From Pseudomonadota bacterium (GTDB lineage: Bacteria > Pseudomonadota > Gammaproteobacteria > Burkholderiales > Methylophilaceae), in NCBI GenBank assembly GCA_020053735.1, contig JAGVMP010000013.1:1-64000 (forward strand): a DNA stretch of 64,000 bases, written 5' to 3'. Under the pieces are notes generated by a model. That model made no database searches. It saw only the letters and a program-made list of their open reading frames with translations, and was not told the origin of the DNA. Within the stretch, counting starts at the first letter, position 1; the number at the start of each line of letters is the position of its first letter. A program made the translations under genes and the position numbers. This document shows, one piece after another, positions 1-8,856 of the stretch.

Positions 1-48
1 AGTCCAGGTCTTTAAATCATGAATGAGTTGCCACCAGTTCTATAACTA

Positions 49-1542
49 TTATGCGCTCACTCCATCTAAGTTCAATAGACGATAATTGACTGGACTCTCC
101 TCCATTGCGTTACATGACTGAAATGATATGACTAGTTTCTTCAGCTCATCCTCATAATTGAATTGAATAGTCCATTTGGCCATTCTCACCAACGCATTGA
201 CATATCCACTTGGATCATTGTTTTGTGTTAGCTGTTTTTTAGAATCAACATATTGCGGATGAAATAACGTAGGGATGATTATGCGGCTTAACCCCATGCG
301 AGACAATTCTGCGTTCATCATTATTCTGGAGATCCGACCATTTCCATCTCTAAACGGGTGAATCTCAGAAACCATAAACTCGTAGAAAAGAGATCTCGGG
401 AAACCTTCTGGCACGGTTAGCGCGATACTTGATGCTTCCTGAGTTGTTCCCCTTACCATTTCTGGCAGAACAAACTGCGTAGCGCCTGCATAGTTAGCCT
501 CAAGTTTCAATTCTCCTGGATTCGCCTCTGGTCTGTTTAACATCATCTCCCTGTGTCTAGAAGATAGTCCCACAATAAACGCCTCTCCAGGAGGAGGTAC
601 GCTATCTCGACTTCCAGGAGTTGTAGCAAGTTTAAATACTCCCAATACATCATGCGAGTCCTTGGGTCTATCTACTACTAGCTTGTTGTTAATTACAATA
701 TCTTCTGCTTCCTCAATTGAGAATTTTGTACCTTCAACATAGTTGGAAAAGTAAGACTCGAAGAACGCAAAATTTTGTTGCGCTTTAATTGATAACGCAG
801 TGTCAGTGAGTTTTGGCAAAGTTTGCGTACGTAGATAATTTGCTAGAAGATTAAACCTCTCTATTCTCCCGTCATCCACTGGAGTACCTTTTGCTACCAT
901 TTGACCAGATTTTGTACGCAATTGTCCTTTCTCATGTGTACCCAAGAGTGCTCCAATAATCCCATTTAAGCGTTCCATTTCCTGGTTAGCATTGAGCATT
1001 GGAGCTATAGTTTTAGCATCATCTCTGATTTTGTTGAGTTCTTTTTCACCGTTGACGTGTAGAATTTTAATTAGCTTTTCCTCTACTCTTTTTGGGCCGG
1101 CCCTAGTAATTTGTTTGCGCGATTGCCCCATATTCTCTAGTAAAAGCCTAGCTTGTGATGCCCAAATAAGTCCATTGTCAGGTAATGATATATCTCCAGG
1201 AAGCTGCCCAGGCCCACGAATGAGGATTACAGATAAGCCTGGCAACTCAATGGTTTTATTAAATTTGGTTGGGTGGCTTACTGTAATAATATTTTCATCT
1301 GTGGGCATGCCTAAAAAGGCTGTTATGTGTGAAAGTATACCTCCAGGTACCAAGTGTCCTACTACAGTCCGCCATTTCTTTCTTACCAGCTCAGGGATGT
1401 TATCAACCTCACCAGATGAATAAATACCATTAGCGATTTTATGAATAGTTCCTTCTTTAGCTTCTCGCTGTAGCTTTCGCTTTCGGGCGGACTCCTTACC
1501 TGCAAGTACAATTTCCCCTAATTGTCGCTTTTTGGCTAACAT
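49..1542 (-). CDS. AbiEi-like antitoxin domain fused to Fic domain protein
   Basis: A protein of about 497 residues. The N-terminal 200 or so residues resemble type IV (AbiEi) antitoxins: a winged-helix start, then KIANGIY, then PGGILSHITAF. The C-terminal half is a Fic domain with the complete motif HPFRDGNGRISR near residue 395, so it should be able to transfer a nucleotide (usually AMP) to a protein. An upstream SNYVEG at about residue 266 fits the S/TxxxE(G/N) inhibitory helix of self-restrained Fic proteins. I chose the ATG at 1542, preceded by a GAGAAAGG-like ribosome site, over the TTG at 1560. The gene lies alone at the edge of a probable island. Its first codons overlap the first copy of a repeat array, which suggests the N-terminal domain binds its own promoter. 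The Fic call is firm; the AbiEi assignment is by motif only. Confidence 0.85.
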   Translation of the reverse strand: MLAKKRQLGEIVLAGKESARKRKLQREAKEGTIHKIANGIYSSGEVDNIPELVRKKWRTVVGHLVPGGILSHITAFLGMPTDENIITVSHPTKFNKTIELPGLSVILIRGPGQLPGDISLPDNGLIWASQARLLLENMGQSRKQITRAGPKRVEEKLIKILHVNGEKELNKIRDDAKTIAPMLNANQEMERLNGIIGALLGTHEKGQLRTKSGQMVAKGTPVDDGRIERFNLLANYLRTQTLPKLTDTALSIKAQQNFAFFESYFSNYVEGTKFSIEEAEDIVINNKLVVDRPKDSHDVLGVFKLATTPGSRDSVPPPGEAFIVGLSSRHREMMLNRPEANPGELKLEANYAGATQFVLPEMVRGTTQEASSIALTVPEGFPRSLFYEFMVSEIHPFRDGNGRISRIMMNAELSRMGLSRIIIPTLFHPQYVDSKKQLTQNNDPSGYVNALVRMAKWTIQFNYEDELKKLVISFQSCNAMEESPVNYRLLNLDGVSA

Positions 1543-1720
1543 AATGATTGCCTTTCTCAAAAATGTCGTATTTTAACTAATAATATAACTCATCTGTCGC
1601 GATATAGCTAATTATTTTCATATGATAGATTGTCGCGTTTTGACTAATTTAGAAATGTAATTTGTAAGAATTGTCGCTAATTAACTAATTAATGTCTCTA
1701 ATTGTCGCTTAATGACTAAC
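1523..1720. repeat. Array of six 18-bp direct repeats upstream of the Fic gene
   Basis: Six copies of a motif close to TGTCGCnnnTTnACTAAT start at 1523, 1564, 1595, 1631, 1672 and 1703, all in the same orientation. Start-to-start distances are 41, 31, 36, 41 and 31 bp, so most copies lie on the same or opposite helix face. A shortened copy is at 1693. The array covers the Fic promoter and the first copy runs into its start codon. This looks like a cooperative operator. Arm-type integrase sites or iterons are other options, since the probable att site is only about 170 bp away. Confidence 0.85.
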
Positions 1721-1823
1721 TATATGAATTGGTGTTATAGAGTAGTAAGCAGTATGCTTTATGGAGCGTAGCAACTTTGACGCCTATCTAGCCTTATTAT
1801 GCTTGAATTAGGCTGTTTCAGAC

Positions 1824-1850
1824 TGCAAATCAAATTTGGCGAGATTTGCA
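1824..1850. other. Short hairpin in the island-end intergenic stretch
   Basis: TGCAAATC (1824-1831) and GATTTGCA (1843-1850) form a perfect 8-bp stem around an 11-nt loop. No U-run follows, so it is not a convincing terminator. It sits between the repeat array and the tRNA fragment. The rest of 1721-1890 shows nothing recognisable. Confidence 0.4.
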
Positions 1851-1890
1851 AGATATTGATTATTAATAAAATTAATTCATCTTAGTCCAA

Positions 1891-1935
1891 CTGGGGGACA
1901 AGGGGTCGCAGGTTCAAATCCTGCCGTTCCGACCA
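1891..1935 (+). other. 3' half of tRNA-Pro(GGG); candidate attachment site
   Basis: From 1891 the sequence reads as an anticodon loop CTGGGGG, a 3' anticodon stem ACAAG, a variable loop, a perfect T-arm (GCAGG 1908-1912, loop TTCAAAT, CCTGC 1920-1924), a 3' acceptor strand CGTTCCG, discriminator A and CCA ending at 1935. The 5' half of the tRNA is missing: the bases before 1891 do not pair with the anticodon or acceptor strands. A tRNA 3' half starting at the anticodon loop is the classic duplicated core left by a tyrosine integrase. I infer that everything to the left belongs to an element integrated into tRNA-Pro. The intact tRNA should lie outside the window. Confidence 0.7.
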
Positions 1936-2417
1936 AATTCAAAAAATTTAATCCACCCAGGCTGATTAGCACAATAATATATTATCCTTATCGAATCAAA
2001 TTAGCACAAACTTACACCACTTTTTGTTGAGTAAACTAGGCTCGATAGTACCAATTTTTTTACCTATGCTTTATGCACCAATTTGGGTTTTTGTGCACAA
2101 ATTAAGTGCAAAATTAATATATATATCAACCACATATGATTTTTTGATAAAAATGCACAATTCTTGTGGTAAAAATGCAAATATCACTAAATTATTTCAC
2201 ATTTATGACCACATTACTTGTTAGTCTATCGGCTATTTGATAACGTGTATTCATGGCTGGTTTGTATTAAGAGGGAATCATTGTGGTTAAAGGTAGTTAA
2301 AACCACGTACAAATTTGGTGCGGTTTTAGTTGAAGTTAGTTTGGTTGAAATTATCTTGGTTTAACTTTAGTTTGATTTTAAATTTTAAGGTTGCAGTTTT
2401 TTATTTAAGGGAATGTT
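1936..2417. promoter_or_regulatory. AT-rich leader region of the porin gene
   Basis: This 480-bp gap holds no convincing gene. It contains a palindrome TTGTGCACAA at 2091-2100 next to a second GCACC box at 2075. An inverted repeat GTGGTT/AACCAC lies at 2283-2306. These are candidate regulator sites for the porin gene downstream. I could not find a clear sigma-54 or sigma-70 promoter. Confidence 0.3.
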
Positions 2418-3353
2418 ATGAAAACATCTAGTTGGTTATTAAATCGTCAAGTATTAAACGCCTTATGCGTAGCACCATTTTTGTTAAGCAGTGCATTTGC
2501 AAATGCGGGCGAAGCTGCCCCAGCAGAAGCAGCACCTGCTGAGCCAACTGCTGACCACCTTGATCGCACACATACGGCGCCAGCAGAACCCACCTCACCA
2601 CACACATTTACTTTCAATTTAGGCGCTTATACACAATATATGTTCCGTGGTGTGGCATTAAGCGATGGTCCTGCTTTACAAGGTGGTGCGGATTATGCGC
2701 ATAGCAGTGGTTTTTATGCGGGCACATGGTTCTCTAATATTGATAAAGAATTTTTTGGGCATGGCGATGGCTCTTCTGGTGGTGCTCGCTATGAGATTGA
2801 TATTTATGCAGGTTGGGCAAAAACATTTGAAAGTGGTTTAGGTGTTAACTTTTTAGGTAATTACTACTGGTACCCAGAAGGTGAAAAATCATTTAGAAGT
2901 GCAGCGTTTAAGGGGCAAAAGCAAGATGTATTTGAGGTATCTGCTGCATTATCTTACAAATGGTTTACCTATACGTTTTATTACATTCCAACAGATTACT
3001 ACGGTGGAAACAGAACTGACAACACATTGACTCAAATCAAAAAAGGCGATACTGACGGCGCAACTTATCAGGAGTTAAAATTCAATTACACTTTACCATT
3101 TGCCGATTTGAATTTATTGGCTAAAGTTGGTTACCAAAAAACCCCTGGTTTAGAGGGTGATCAAGGTGACTGGGCAATTGGTTTAAATAGAAACTTCTCA
3201 CTGCCAAGTAGCGGCAAACCTATTGAAGGTTTTAATGCAGGTGCGGTGCTTACAGGTACGTTTGATGTTGAAAACGAACTGTTTTACAACACGTTTGATG
3301 GCAGAGACACTAATCAAGGCACAATTACGTTCTTTGTAAAACGTACTTGGTAA
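2418..3353 (+). CDS. TorF family putative porin
   Basis: A 311-residue outer-membrane protein. It has a signal peptide ending near SSAFA/NA, then a low-complexity Ala/Pro/Glu linker (repeats of APAEA) up to about residue 60, then a beta-barrel with many aromatic-alternating strands and a terminal aromatic residue (KRTW). The start FNLGAYTQYMFRGVALSDGPALQ is cut into the typical opening of the TorF/gcw_chp family: Y-x-FRG followed by a polar loop. AAGGGA lies 5 bases before the ATG. It stands alone, followed by a strong terminator. Sitting next to amine catabolic genes, it may admit organic amines through the outer membrane, but that role is an inference from position. Confidence 0.8.
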   Translation: MKTSSWLLNRQVLNALCVAPFLLSSAFANAGEAAPAEAAPAEPTADHLDRTHTAPAEPTSPHTFTFNLGAYTQYMFRGVALSDGPALQGGADYAHSSGFYAGTWFSNIDKEFFGHGDGSSGGARYEIDIYAGWAKTFESGLGVNFLGNYYWYPEGEKSFRSAAFKGQKQDVFEVSAALSYKWFTYTFYYIPTDYYGGNRTDNTLTQIKKGDTDGATYQELKFNYTLPFADLNLLAKVGYQKTPGLEGDQGDWAIGLNRNFSLPSSGKPIEGFNAGAVLTGTFDVENELFYNTFDGRDTNQGTITFFVKRTW

Positions 3354-3380
3354 TAGCTTAGTTTAATTAACTGACTTAAT

Positions 3381-3409
3381 AAAAAAGGGTGCCTAGGCAC
3401 CCTTTTTTA
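3381..3409. terminator. Bidirectional rho-independent terminator
   Basis: A perfect stem GGGTGCC/GGCACCC flanked by A6 on the left and T6 on the right. It can end transcripts from the porin gene (+) and from the mmsA gene (-), which converge here. Confidence 0.9.
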
Positions 3410-3433
3410 TTGCTACTGAATTTATTTAAAAGT

Positions 3434-4930
3434 CTATTTCATCGTTGGTATCACAAATTCTGAGCCCACATTTTTGTTGCTTGCTGGCCAGCGTGAGGTG
3501 GTAGTTTTTAAACGTGTGTAAAAACGCGTGCCCTCCATGCCGTAAATATGGTGATCGCCAAATAGAGAACGCTTCCAGCCGCCAAAACTGTGGAAGGCAA
3601 TCGGTACAGGGATGGCGACGTTTACGCCGACCATGCCCACTTGTACGCGGTTGGTGAATTCACGTGCAGCTTCGCCATCGCGCGTAAAAATGGCTGTGCC
3701 GTTACCAAATTCATGATCGTTCACTAACTTCAAGGCTTCTTCAAAATTGGCTGCACGCACAATGGCTAACACTGGGCCAAAAATTTCTTCTTTATAAATA
3801 CGCATGTCTTTAGTCACATGGTCAAACAAACAAGGTGCTAGAAAGAAACCCTTCTCGTGGCCTTTATGTGAGTAGTTGCGGCCATCAATCGCTAATTTCG
3901 CACCCTCAGCCACGCCTAAATCCACATAGCTTTTTACTTTATCAAAGTGCTGTGGCGTCACCAGTGGCCCCATGTCGGCCTTCTCATTTAAACCTTGGTC
4001 TATGATGATAGTTTTTACTTTTTCTTGTAGTTTTTCAACTAATTTATCTGTCACATCACCCACGGTCACTGCCACAGATATCGCCATGCAGCGCTCCCCA
4101 GCTGAGCCGTAACCAGCACCAATTAATGCATCTGCAACTTGGTCTAAATCTGCATCTGGCATCACGACCAAGTGATTTTTCGCACCGCCCAATGCCTGTA
4201 CACGTTTGCCATTTTTAGTACCAGTGCTGTAAATATATTCTGCAATTGGTGTAGAGCCGACAAAACTGATGGCTTGCACGCGTTTGTCAGATAGCAATAC
4301 ATCCACCGCTTCTTTATCACCATTCACCAAATTAAACACACCTGCAGGCAAGCCAGCTTGTGCCAGCAAATCGGCCAACATTAAACTGGCGCTGGGTGTT
4401 TTTTCTGAGGGTTTTAGCACAAAGGTATTGCCAGTCGCTAATGCCATTGGAATCATCCACAACGGCACCATGACGGGGAAGTTAAAAGGGGTAATGCCAG
4501 CAACTACGCCCAGTGGTTGGTGCATACTGTAAGTATCAATGCCTGTGCCAACGTTGTCATTAAAGTCACCTTTCATTAGGTGTGGCATACCACAGCTAAA
4601 CTCCACCACTTCTATACCGCGTGTCACTTCACCTCGCGCATCAGAGATAGTTTTACCGTGCTCTAACGAAATCGCTTTGGCTAACTCATTAGCATGCTCG
4701 TCTAGTAGCGCCTTAAATTTAAACATAATGCGCGCACGGCGTAGTGCTGGCGTGGCAGACCAGGCAGGAAAAGCCGCCTGCGCAGCATCAATCGCAGCCA
4801 TCGTTTCTGCAGCGCTGGCCATGCTCAGTTTGGCTGATACTTCGCCAATAGCAGGGTTGTACACATCGCTTTGTCTGTTGCTATTGCCTGCAACGTGTTT
4901 GCCGTTAATGTAGTGGCCGATTTCATTCAT
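3434..4930 (-). CDS. mmsA: CoA-acylating methylmalonate/malonate-semialdehyde dehydrogenase
   Basis: A 498-residue aldehyde dehydrogenase of the MmsA/IolA type. These enzymes oxidise malonate or methylmalonate semialdehyde with NAD and CoA, releasing CO2 and giving acetyl-CoA or propionyl-CoA. Visible features are [11 protein letters not shown] in the cofactor region, [12 protein letters not shown], and the catalytic cysteine in [11 protein letters not shown]. Length and motifs match the family well. The ATG is preceded by GGAG at good spacing. The next gene upstream on the same strand encodes an omega-amino acid transaminase. Together they would turn beta-alanine into malonate semialdehyde and then acetyl-CoA. 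A short palindromic repeat separates the two genes. Confidence 0.92.
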   Translation of the reverse strand: MNEIGHYINGKHVAGNSNRQSDVYNPAIGEVSAKLSMASAAETMAAIDAAQAAFPAWSATPALRRARIMFKFKALLDEHANELAKAISLEHGKTISDARGEVTRGIEVVEFSCGMPHLMKGDFNDNVGTGIDTYSMHQPLGVVAGITPFNFPVMVPLWMIPMALATGNTFVLKPSEKTPSASLMLADLLAQAGLPAGVFNLVNGDKEAVDVLLSDKRVQAISFVGSTPIAEYIYSTGTKNGKRVQALGGAKNHLVVMPDADLDQVADALIGAGYGSAGERCMAISVAVTVGDVTDKLVEKLQEKVKTIIIDQGLNEKADMGPLVTPQHFDKVKSYVDLGVAEGAKLAIDGRNYSHKGHEKGFFLAPCLFDHVTKDMRIYKEEIFGPVLAIVRAANFEEALKLVNDHEFGNGTAIFTRDGEAAREFTNRVQVGMVGVNVAIPVPIAFHSFGGWKRSLFGDHHIYGMEGTRFYTRLKTTTSRWPASNKNVGSEFVIPTMK

Positions 4931-4967
4931 TTTAAATGCTCCATATTTTGTAAAACTATTACAGCTT

Positions 4968-5044
4968 CGTCATTCAGCGTAGGCGAGAATCCAAGTTGAC
5001 TTTAAATCATTTTTACAATGGATTCCCGCCTACGCGGGAATGAG
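4968..5044. repeat. MITE-like palindromic element, short copy
   Basis: A 77-bp element bounded by imperfect inverted termini. The left arm is CGTCATTCAGCGTAGGCGAG and the right arm contains GATTCCCGCCTACGCGGGAA. It belongs to the same family as the copies at 29605, 31290 and 56651. It sits between the mmsA and transaminase genes. Confidence 0.8.
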
Positions 5045-5056
5045 ACTAGAAAAATA

Positions 5057-6487
5057 TTATGTATAAATTTGCGCTTTAGCCCAAGCTTGCTCGTTTTTAA
5101 GATACTGCTTTGACTCTAAGCCTTTTTCACCGTGGCTTGCCACAAATTTAATCGCATCACTTAGTGTATTAAAAATACGGTCAATCTCATGTTTTTCGAT
5201 GGTGAGCGGTGGCGAAATGGCAATAATATCGCCCGTGAAGCGTATATGTAGGCCAAGTTCATAGCATTTTAAATAAGTAGCAAATGCAAACGCACCGACT
5301 TTTGCAACACCATTTTTATCCATAAATTGTTCAAATTCAATGCCAGCAACTAAGCCAATATTACGAATATCGCGCACCATTGGCAAACCGCGCAAACTAT
5401 GCGCAGCCTGTTCAAAATAACCACTTAAGTCTGCAGCACGTGCTTCTAACTTCTCTGCCGCAAAAATATCCAGTGTGGCAATTGCAGCTGTACAAGCAAT
5501 TGGGATGGCGCTGTAGGTATAGCCGTGTGGTAGCTCAATGGCGCCTTCTGGCGACTTTTCCATAAACGCGTCATAAATGTCGTGCTTAACCGCCACAGCG
5601 CCCATTGGCACCACGCCATTTGTCAGGCCTTTTGCACAGGTAATCATGTCGGGAGTCACATCAAAATAATCTGCGCCCCAACGAGTACCCAAGCGGCCAA
5701 AGCCTGTGATGACCTCATCAAAAATGAGCAAAATGCCATGCTTGGTACAAATTTCACGTAAACGTTTAAGGTAGCCAGTGGGTGGCACGATGACACCAGC
5801 TGAACCTTGCATGGGTTCTACAATGAGCGCGGCAATGGTGGATGGATCGTGTAGCGTTAAAATACGCTGCTCAAATTCATTGGCTAGCGCTATTCCACCG
5901 TCTTCTGGTACACCTTTGGTGAACGCATTTTTAGCAATGTCCAGCGGGTGGCGAATATGGTCGATGCCTGCAAGTGAGTTACCAAACGCCTTGCGGTTGC
6001 CCGCAATACCCCCCACTGCAATACCACCAAAATTCACACCGTGATAACCACGCTCGCGCCCGATGAGTTTGTTTCTTAGCGGGTTGCCACATACGCGGTG
6101 ATAAGCCAGTGCAATCTTAAGCGCAGTATCAGCCGATTCTGAGCCAGAGTTTGTGAAAAATACGCGATCTAGCCCATTGGGTAAATACTCAGCTAACCGA
6201 CTTGCAGCCTCAAACGCTAATGGATGACTACTTTGAAAGGCAGGTGCATAGTCCAAAGTTAACAACTGCTTACCAACCGCAGTAGCAATTTCTTCACGCC
6301 CATGCCCAGCTGGTGTGCACCACAGGCCAGCAGTGCCGTCTAGAATTTGCTTATCATCCATTGATGTATAGTAATTGCCTTTTGCGGCCTTGAATAAGCG
6401 TGGCATGGCTTTAAATTGGCGATTGGCAGTAAACGGCACCCAGTAATGTGATAAGTCTGGCAATTGGATGTTAGGAGATTTTTCCAT
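5057..6487 (-). CDS. Omega-amino acid:pyruvate aminotransferase (class III, PLP)
   Basis: A 476-residue class III aminotransferase. The N-terminal HYWVPFTANRQFK and the SGSESADTALKIA phosphate-binding motif match omega-amino acid:pyruvate transaminases such as BauA. The PLP aspartate is in LLIFDEVITGFGRLG and the lysine in CAKGLTNG. It should move the terminal amino group of beta-alanine (or a similar omega-amino acid) to pyruvate, giving alanine and a semialdehyde. MmsA encoded just downstream would consume malonate semialdehyde, which supports beta-alanine. No clear ribosome site precedes the ATG. It is divergent from a PuuR-like regulator and probably controlled by it. Exact substrate is inferred. 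Confidence 0.88.
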   Translation of the reverse strand: MEKSPNIQLPDLSHYWVPFTANRQFKAMPRLFKAAKGNYYTSMDDKQILDGTAGLWCTPAGHGREEIATAVGKQLLTLDYAPAFQSSHPLAFEAASRLAEYLPNGLDRVFFTNSGSESADTALKIALAYHRVCGNPLRNKLIGRERGYHGVNFGGIAVGGIAGNRKAFGNSLAGIDHIRHPLDIAKNAFTKGVPEDGGIALANEFEQRILTLHDPSTIAALIVEPMQGSAGVIVPPTGYLKRLREICTKHGILLIFDEVITGFGRLGTRWGADYFDVTPDMITCAKGLTNGVVPMGAVAVKHDIYDAFMEKSPEGAIELPHGYTYSAIPIACTAAIATLDIFAAEKLEARAADLSGYFEQAAHSLRGLPMVRDIRNIGLVAGIEFEQFMDKNGVAKVGAFAFATYLKCYELGLHIRFTGDIIAISPPLTIEKHEIDRIFNTLSDAIKFVASHGEKGLESKQYLKNEQAWAKAQIYT

Positions 6488-6610
6488 GATGTATTTTTGA
6501 AAATCTTATTCTTGAACACTTTAATATTAAACATAATCTATGTGTTTAGCATATGCTGTCAAGTACGGTTTTTTAATTTATTAACATATTGATTTAATTA
6601 AAAAATTAAA

Positions 6611-6641
6611 TTAAAGTGTTATTGTATATTTAACACTTTAA
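6611..6641. promoter_or_regulatory. 31-bp operator-like inverted repeat before the puuR-like gene
   Basis: TTAAAGTGTTA (6611-6621) and TAACACTTTAA (6631-6641) form a perfect 11-bp inverted repeat with a 9-bp spacer, 30 bp before the regulator's ATG. A half-site AACACTTTAA occurs again near 6515, closer to the divergent transaminase gene. This is the expected geometry for an autoregulated XRE-cupin repressor controlling both directions. Confidence 0.6.
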
Positions 6642-6670
6642 ACACTACTTTAAAGGCAGGGGATTTCCTC

Positions 6671-7225
6671 ATGGACATTGATGTAGGCCTAAGACTAAAA
6701 ATTGTGCGTTTGCGGCACCAATTGTCGCAACGTGCGCTGGCAAAAAAGGCAGGTGTGGCCAATGCCAGTATTTCACTCATCGAATCAGGTAGCACTAGTC
6801 CATCGGTGAGTGCACTCAAGCGCATATTGGCTGGCATCCCGATGACGCTAGCAGAGTTTTTTTCAGATGAGCTGCCAGGCGTGGCAAGCGAAGTGTTCTA
6901 CCGTGCACAACAACTGACAGAAATCAGCGGTGGTGATGGTATTTCATATCGCCAAATTGGCTCTGCCAAGGCTGGACATGCACTGCAAATTTTGCACGAA
7001 ACTTATCAAGTTGGTGCAGATACTGGCATGATGATGCTTGCGCATGAAGGTGAGGAGGGTGGTGTGATATTAACAGGCCGCTTAGAGGTGACTGTAGGAG
7101 AAGCCTCGCGGATATTGGGTGCTGGCGATGCTTATTATTTTAATAGCAAGCAACTACACCGCTTTCGCAATGCAGGAAATGAGGTTTGTACGCTCGTGAG
7201 TTCGTGCAGCCCGCCTAGCTTTTAA
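6671..7225 (+). CDS. puuR: PuuR-like XRE/cupin transcriptional regulator
   Basis: A 184-residue regulator with the PuuR layout. A helix-turn-helix of the XRE type lies at about residues 8-62 (LSQRALAKKAGVANASISLIE) and a C-terminal cupin at about 105-180 (HEGEEGGVILTGRLEVTVG). It ends in SSCSPPSF, much like the SAHTPTTF end of E. coli PuuR. PuuR represses putrescine genes and is released by putrescine. It is divergent from the omega-transaminase gene and shares with it a palindromic operator candidate. The neighbourhood of puuA, puuB and puuD homologues supports a role in polyamine response. Its ligand here is inferred. Confidence 0.82.
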   Translation: MDIDVGLRLKIVRLRHQLSQRALAKKAGVANASISLIESGSTSPSVSALKRILAGIPMTLAEFFSDELPGVASEVFYRAQQLTEISGGDGISYRQIGSAKAGHALQILHETYQVGADTGMMMLAHEGEEGGVILTGRLEVTVGEASRILGAGDAYYFNSKQLHRFRNAGNEVCTLVSSCSPPSF

Positions 7226-7265
7226 AGCATGTTTTAAAGCACAGTTTTAATATACATCATTTATA

Positions 7266-7310
7266 TGCTCTGTGAGCCTCATGGATATTGGCTTGCAGAG
7301 CATTATTTTT
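7266..7310 (+). terminator. REP-like palindrome acting as terminator
   Basis: TGCTCTG (7266-7272) and CAGAGCA (7296-7302) pair around a loop carrying the core CATGGATATTGGCT, and TTATTTTTT follows. It belongs to a repeat family seen again at 17313, 44491, 52928 and 53941. Here the T-run makes it a likely terminator for the puuR-like gene. Confidence 0.65.
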
Positions 7311-7357
7311 TGCACGCAGTAAATCGCTTGCTTAAAATTGACATAATTGGATGAGCT

Positions 7358-8791
7358 TTATAATTTCACCATCACATGCCTTACCGCGCTGTAATCCTCA
7401 ATCGCATACATCGACATATCTTTGCCGTAGCCAGATTTTTTCATGCCACCATGTGGCATTTCGCTCACCAGCATAAAATGCGTATTTACCCAAGTGCAGC
7501 CATATTGCAGCTCGGCAGAAACACACATCGCGCGTGCCACATCGGTTGTCCAAACTGAGCTGGCAAGACCATATTCTGATGCATTCGCCCAATCGATGAC
7601 TTGAGCCTCGTCATCAAAAGGTGTGATGGAAACTACCGGTCCAAATACTTCTTTACAGACAATTTCGTCCATTTGTGTTGCGCCTGCAATGATGGTGGGC
7701 TCATAGAAAAAACCACGGGTATCCATTGTGTTTCCACCAGTGGTCACTTCAATATGTTTTTGTGCTCGAGCTCTGTCAACAAACCCTGACACGCGCTCAC
7801 GTTGCCGTGCGGAAATGAGCGGGCCCATCTCAACCCCCGCCATTTTCTGCTCGCCCACTTTAATGCTGGATACAGCTGAAGATAAATCAGCTACCAATTT
7901 CTCGTAGATTTTTTTGCCGGCGTAGATACGACATGCCGCAGTGCAGTCTTGGCCTGCATTGTAAAAACCAAATGTGCGCACGCCTTCCACTACCGATTGC
8001 AAATCAGCGTCGTCAAACACAATGACGGGGGCTTTGCCGCCTAATTCCAAGTGCGTGCGCTTCACACTTTGGGCGGCAGTTTCCATAATTTTTTGGCCAG
8101 TTGATATGTCTCCAGTAATCGATATCATCTGTACTTGTGGTTGCGAAATCATTGGTGCACCAACCGATTCACCGCGACCATTTAAGATGTTCACCACGCC
8201 AGCGGGGAAAATTTCTGTAATTAACTCCGCCAGTTTTAATGTCGTGAGTGGCGTCATTTCAGAAGGTTTTAATACCACCGTATTGCCTGCTGCCAAGGCG
8301 GGACCTAACTTCCAAGCTGCCATCATCAGCGGATAATTCCACGGCGCAATTGAGGCAACCACGCCTAAGGGATCCCGCCTGATCAATGACGTATGCCCAG
8401 CTAAATATTCACCAGCCAGTGCGCCCGTCATACTGCGCACGGCGCCTGCAAAAAAGCGGAATACATCGGCCACTGCGGGAATTTCGTCATTGAGTGCTGC
8501 CAGATAAGGTTTTCCACAGTTGGCAGATTCCAGCTCGGCAAAGTTTTCAGCCTCAGCTTCAATCGCATCAGCCAGTTTTAGTAGCATGGTTGCGCGGTCA
8601 CGCGGGGTGGTTTTTTTGTAACTTTTAAACGCTATTGCTGCTGCACTCACTGCGGCTTCAATTTGCGCTAGGGATGCTTCAGCAACTTGCGTAATCTCCA
8701 AGCCTGTTGCAGGGTTTAGCACACTAATGGCTACGCCTTCGCCCATTACAAACTGGCCGTTAATAAGTAGTTTTGTTTGCAAGTTTTGCAT
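7358..8791 (-). CDS. patD: Gamma-aminobutyraldehyde dehydrogenase
   Basis: An NAD-dependent aldehyde dehydrogenase of 477 residues. [20 protein letters not shown] and [12 protein letters not shown] match the betaine-aldehyde/ABAL dehydrogenase group, and the catalytic cysteine lies in [16 protein letters not shown] dehydrogenases oxidise 4-aminobutanal, made from putrescine, to GABA. I chose the ATG at 8791, which has AAGGA at good spacing; a longer reading to 8827 would add twelve residues containing no family motif. The gene is convergent with the puuR-like gene and lies downstream of an Lrp-type regulator gene on the same strand. A betaine aldehyde substrate cannot be excluded from sequence alone. 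Confidence 0.8.
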   Translation of the reverse strand: MQNLQTKLLINGQFVMGEGVAISVLNPATGLEITQVAEASLAQIEAAVSAAAIAFKSYKKTTPRDRATMLLKLADAIEAEAENFAELESANCGKPYLAALNDEIPAVADVFRFFAGAVRSMTGALAGEYLAGHTSLIRRDPLGVVASIAPWNYPLMMAAWKLGPALAAGNTVVLKPSEMTPLTTLKLAELITEIFPAGVVNILNGRGESVGAPMISQPQVQMISITGDISTGQKIMETAAQSVKRTHLELGGKAPVIVFDDADLQSVVEGVRTFGFYNAGQDCTAACRIYAGKKIYEKLVADLSSAVSSIKVGEQKMAGVEMGPLISARQRERVSGFVDRARAQKHIEVTTGGNTMDTRGFFYEPTIIAGATQMDEIVCKEVFGPVVSITPFDDEAQVIDWANASEYGLASSVWTTDVARAMCVSAELQYGCTWVNTHFMLVSEMPHGGMKKSGYGKDMSMYAIEDYSAVRHVMVKL

Positions 8792-8856
8792 GATTCGTCC
8801 TTGATTCATTTGGCATTCACTTGGCATTCATTTGGTATATGCCAATCACTTTTATC

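Noticed and set aside
992-1423. 143-codon open frame antisense to the Fic gene
   Set aside because: Fully covered by a well-supported gene on the other strand; Ser/Leu-rich nonsense without motifs.
1523-1720. CRISPR array
   Set aside because: The repeats are only 18 bp, gaps between them are 13-23 bp and unequal, and no cas gene is present.
2024-2224. 66-codon open frame before the porin gene
   Set aside because: AT-rich, no ribosome site, no recognisable features; probably leader DNA.
2270-2400. Sigma-54 promoter for the porin gene
   Set aside because: Several GG-rich stretches were tried, but none has GG and GC at the required 10-bp spacing.
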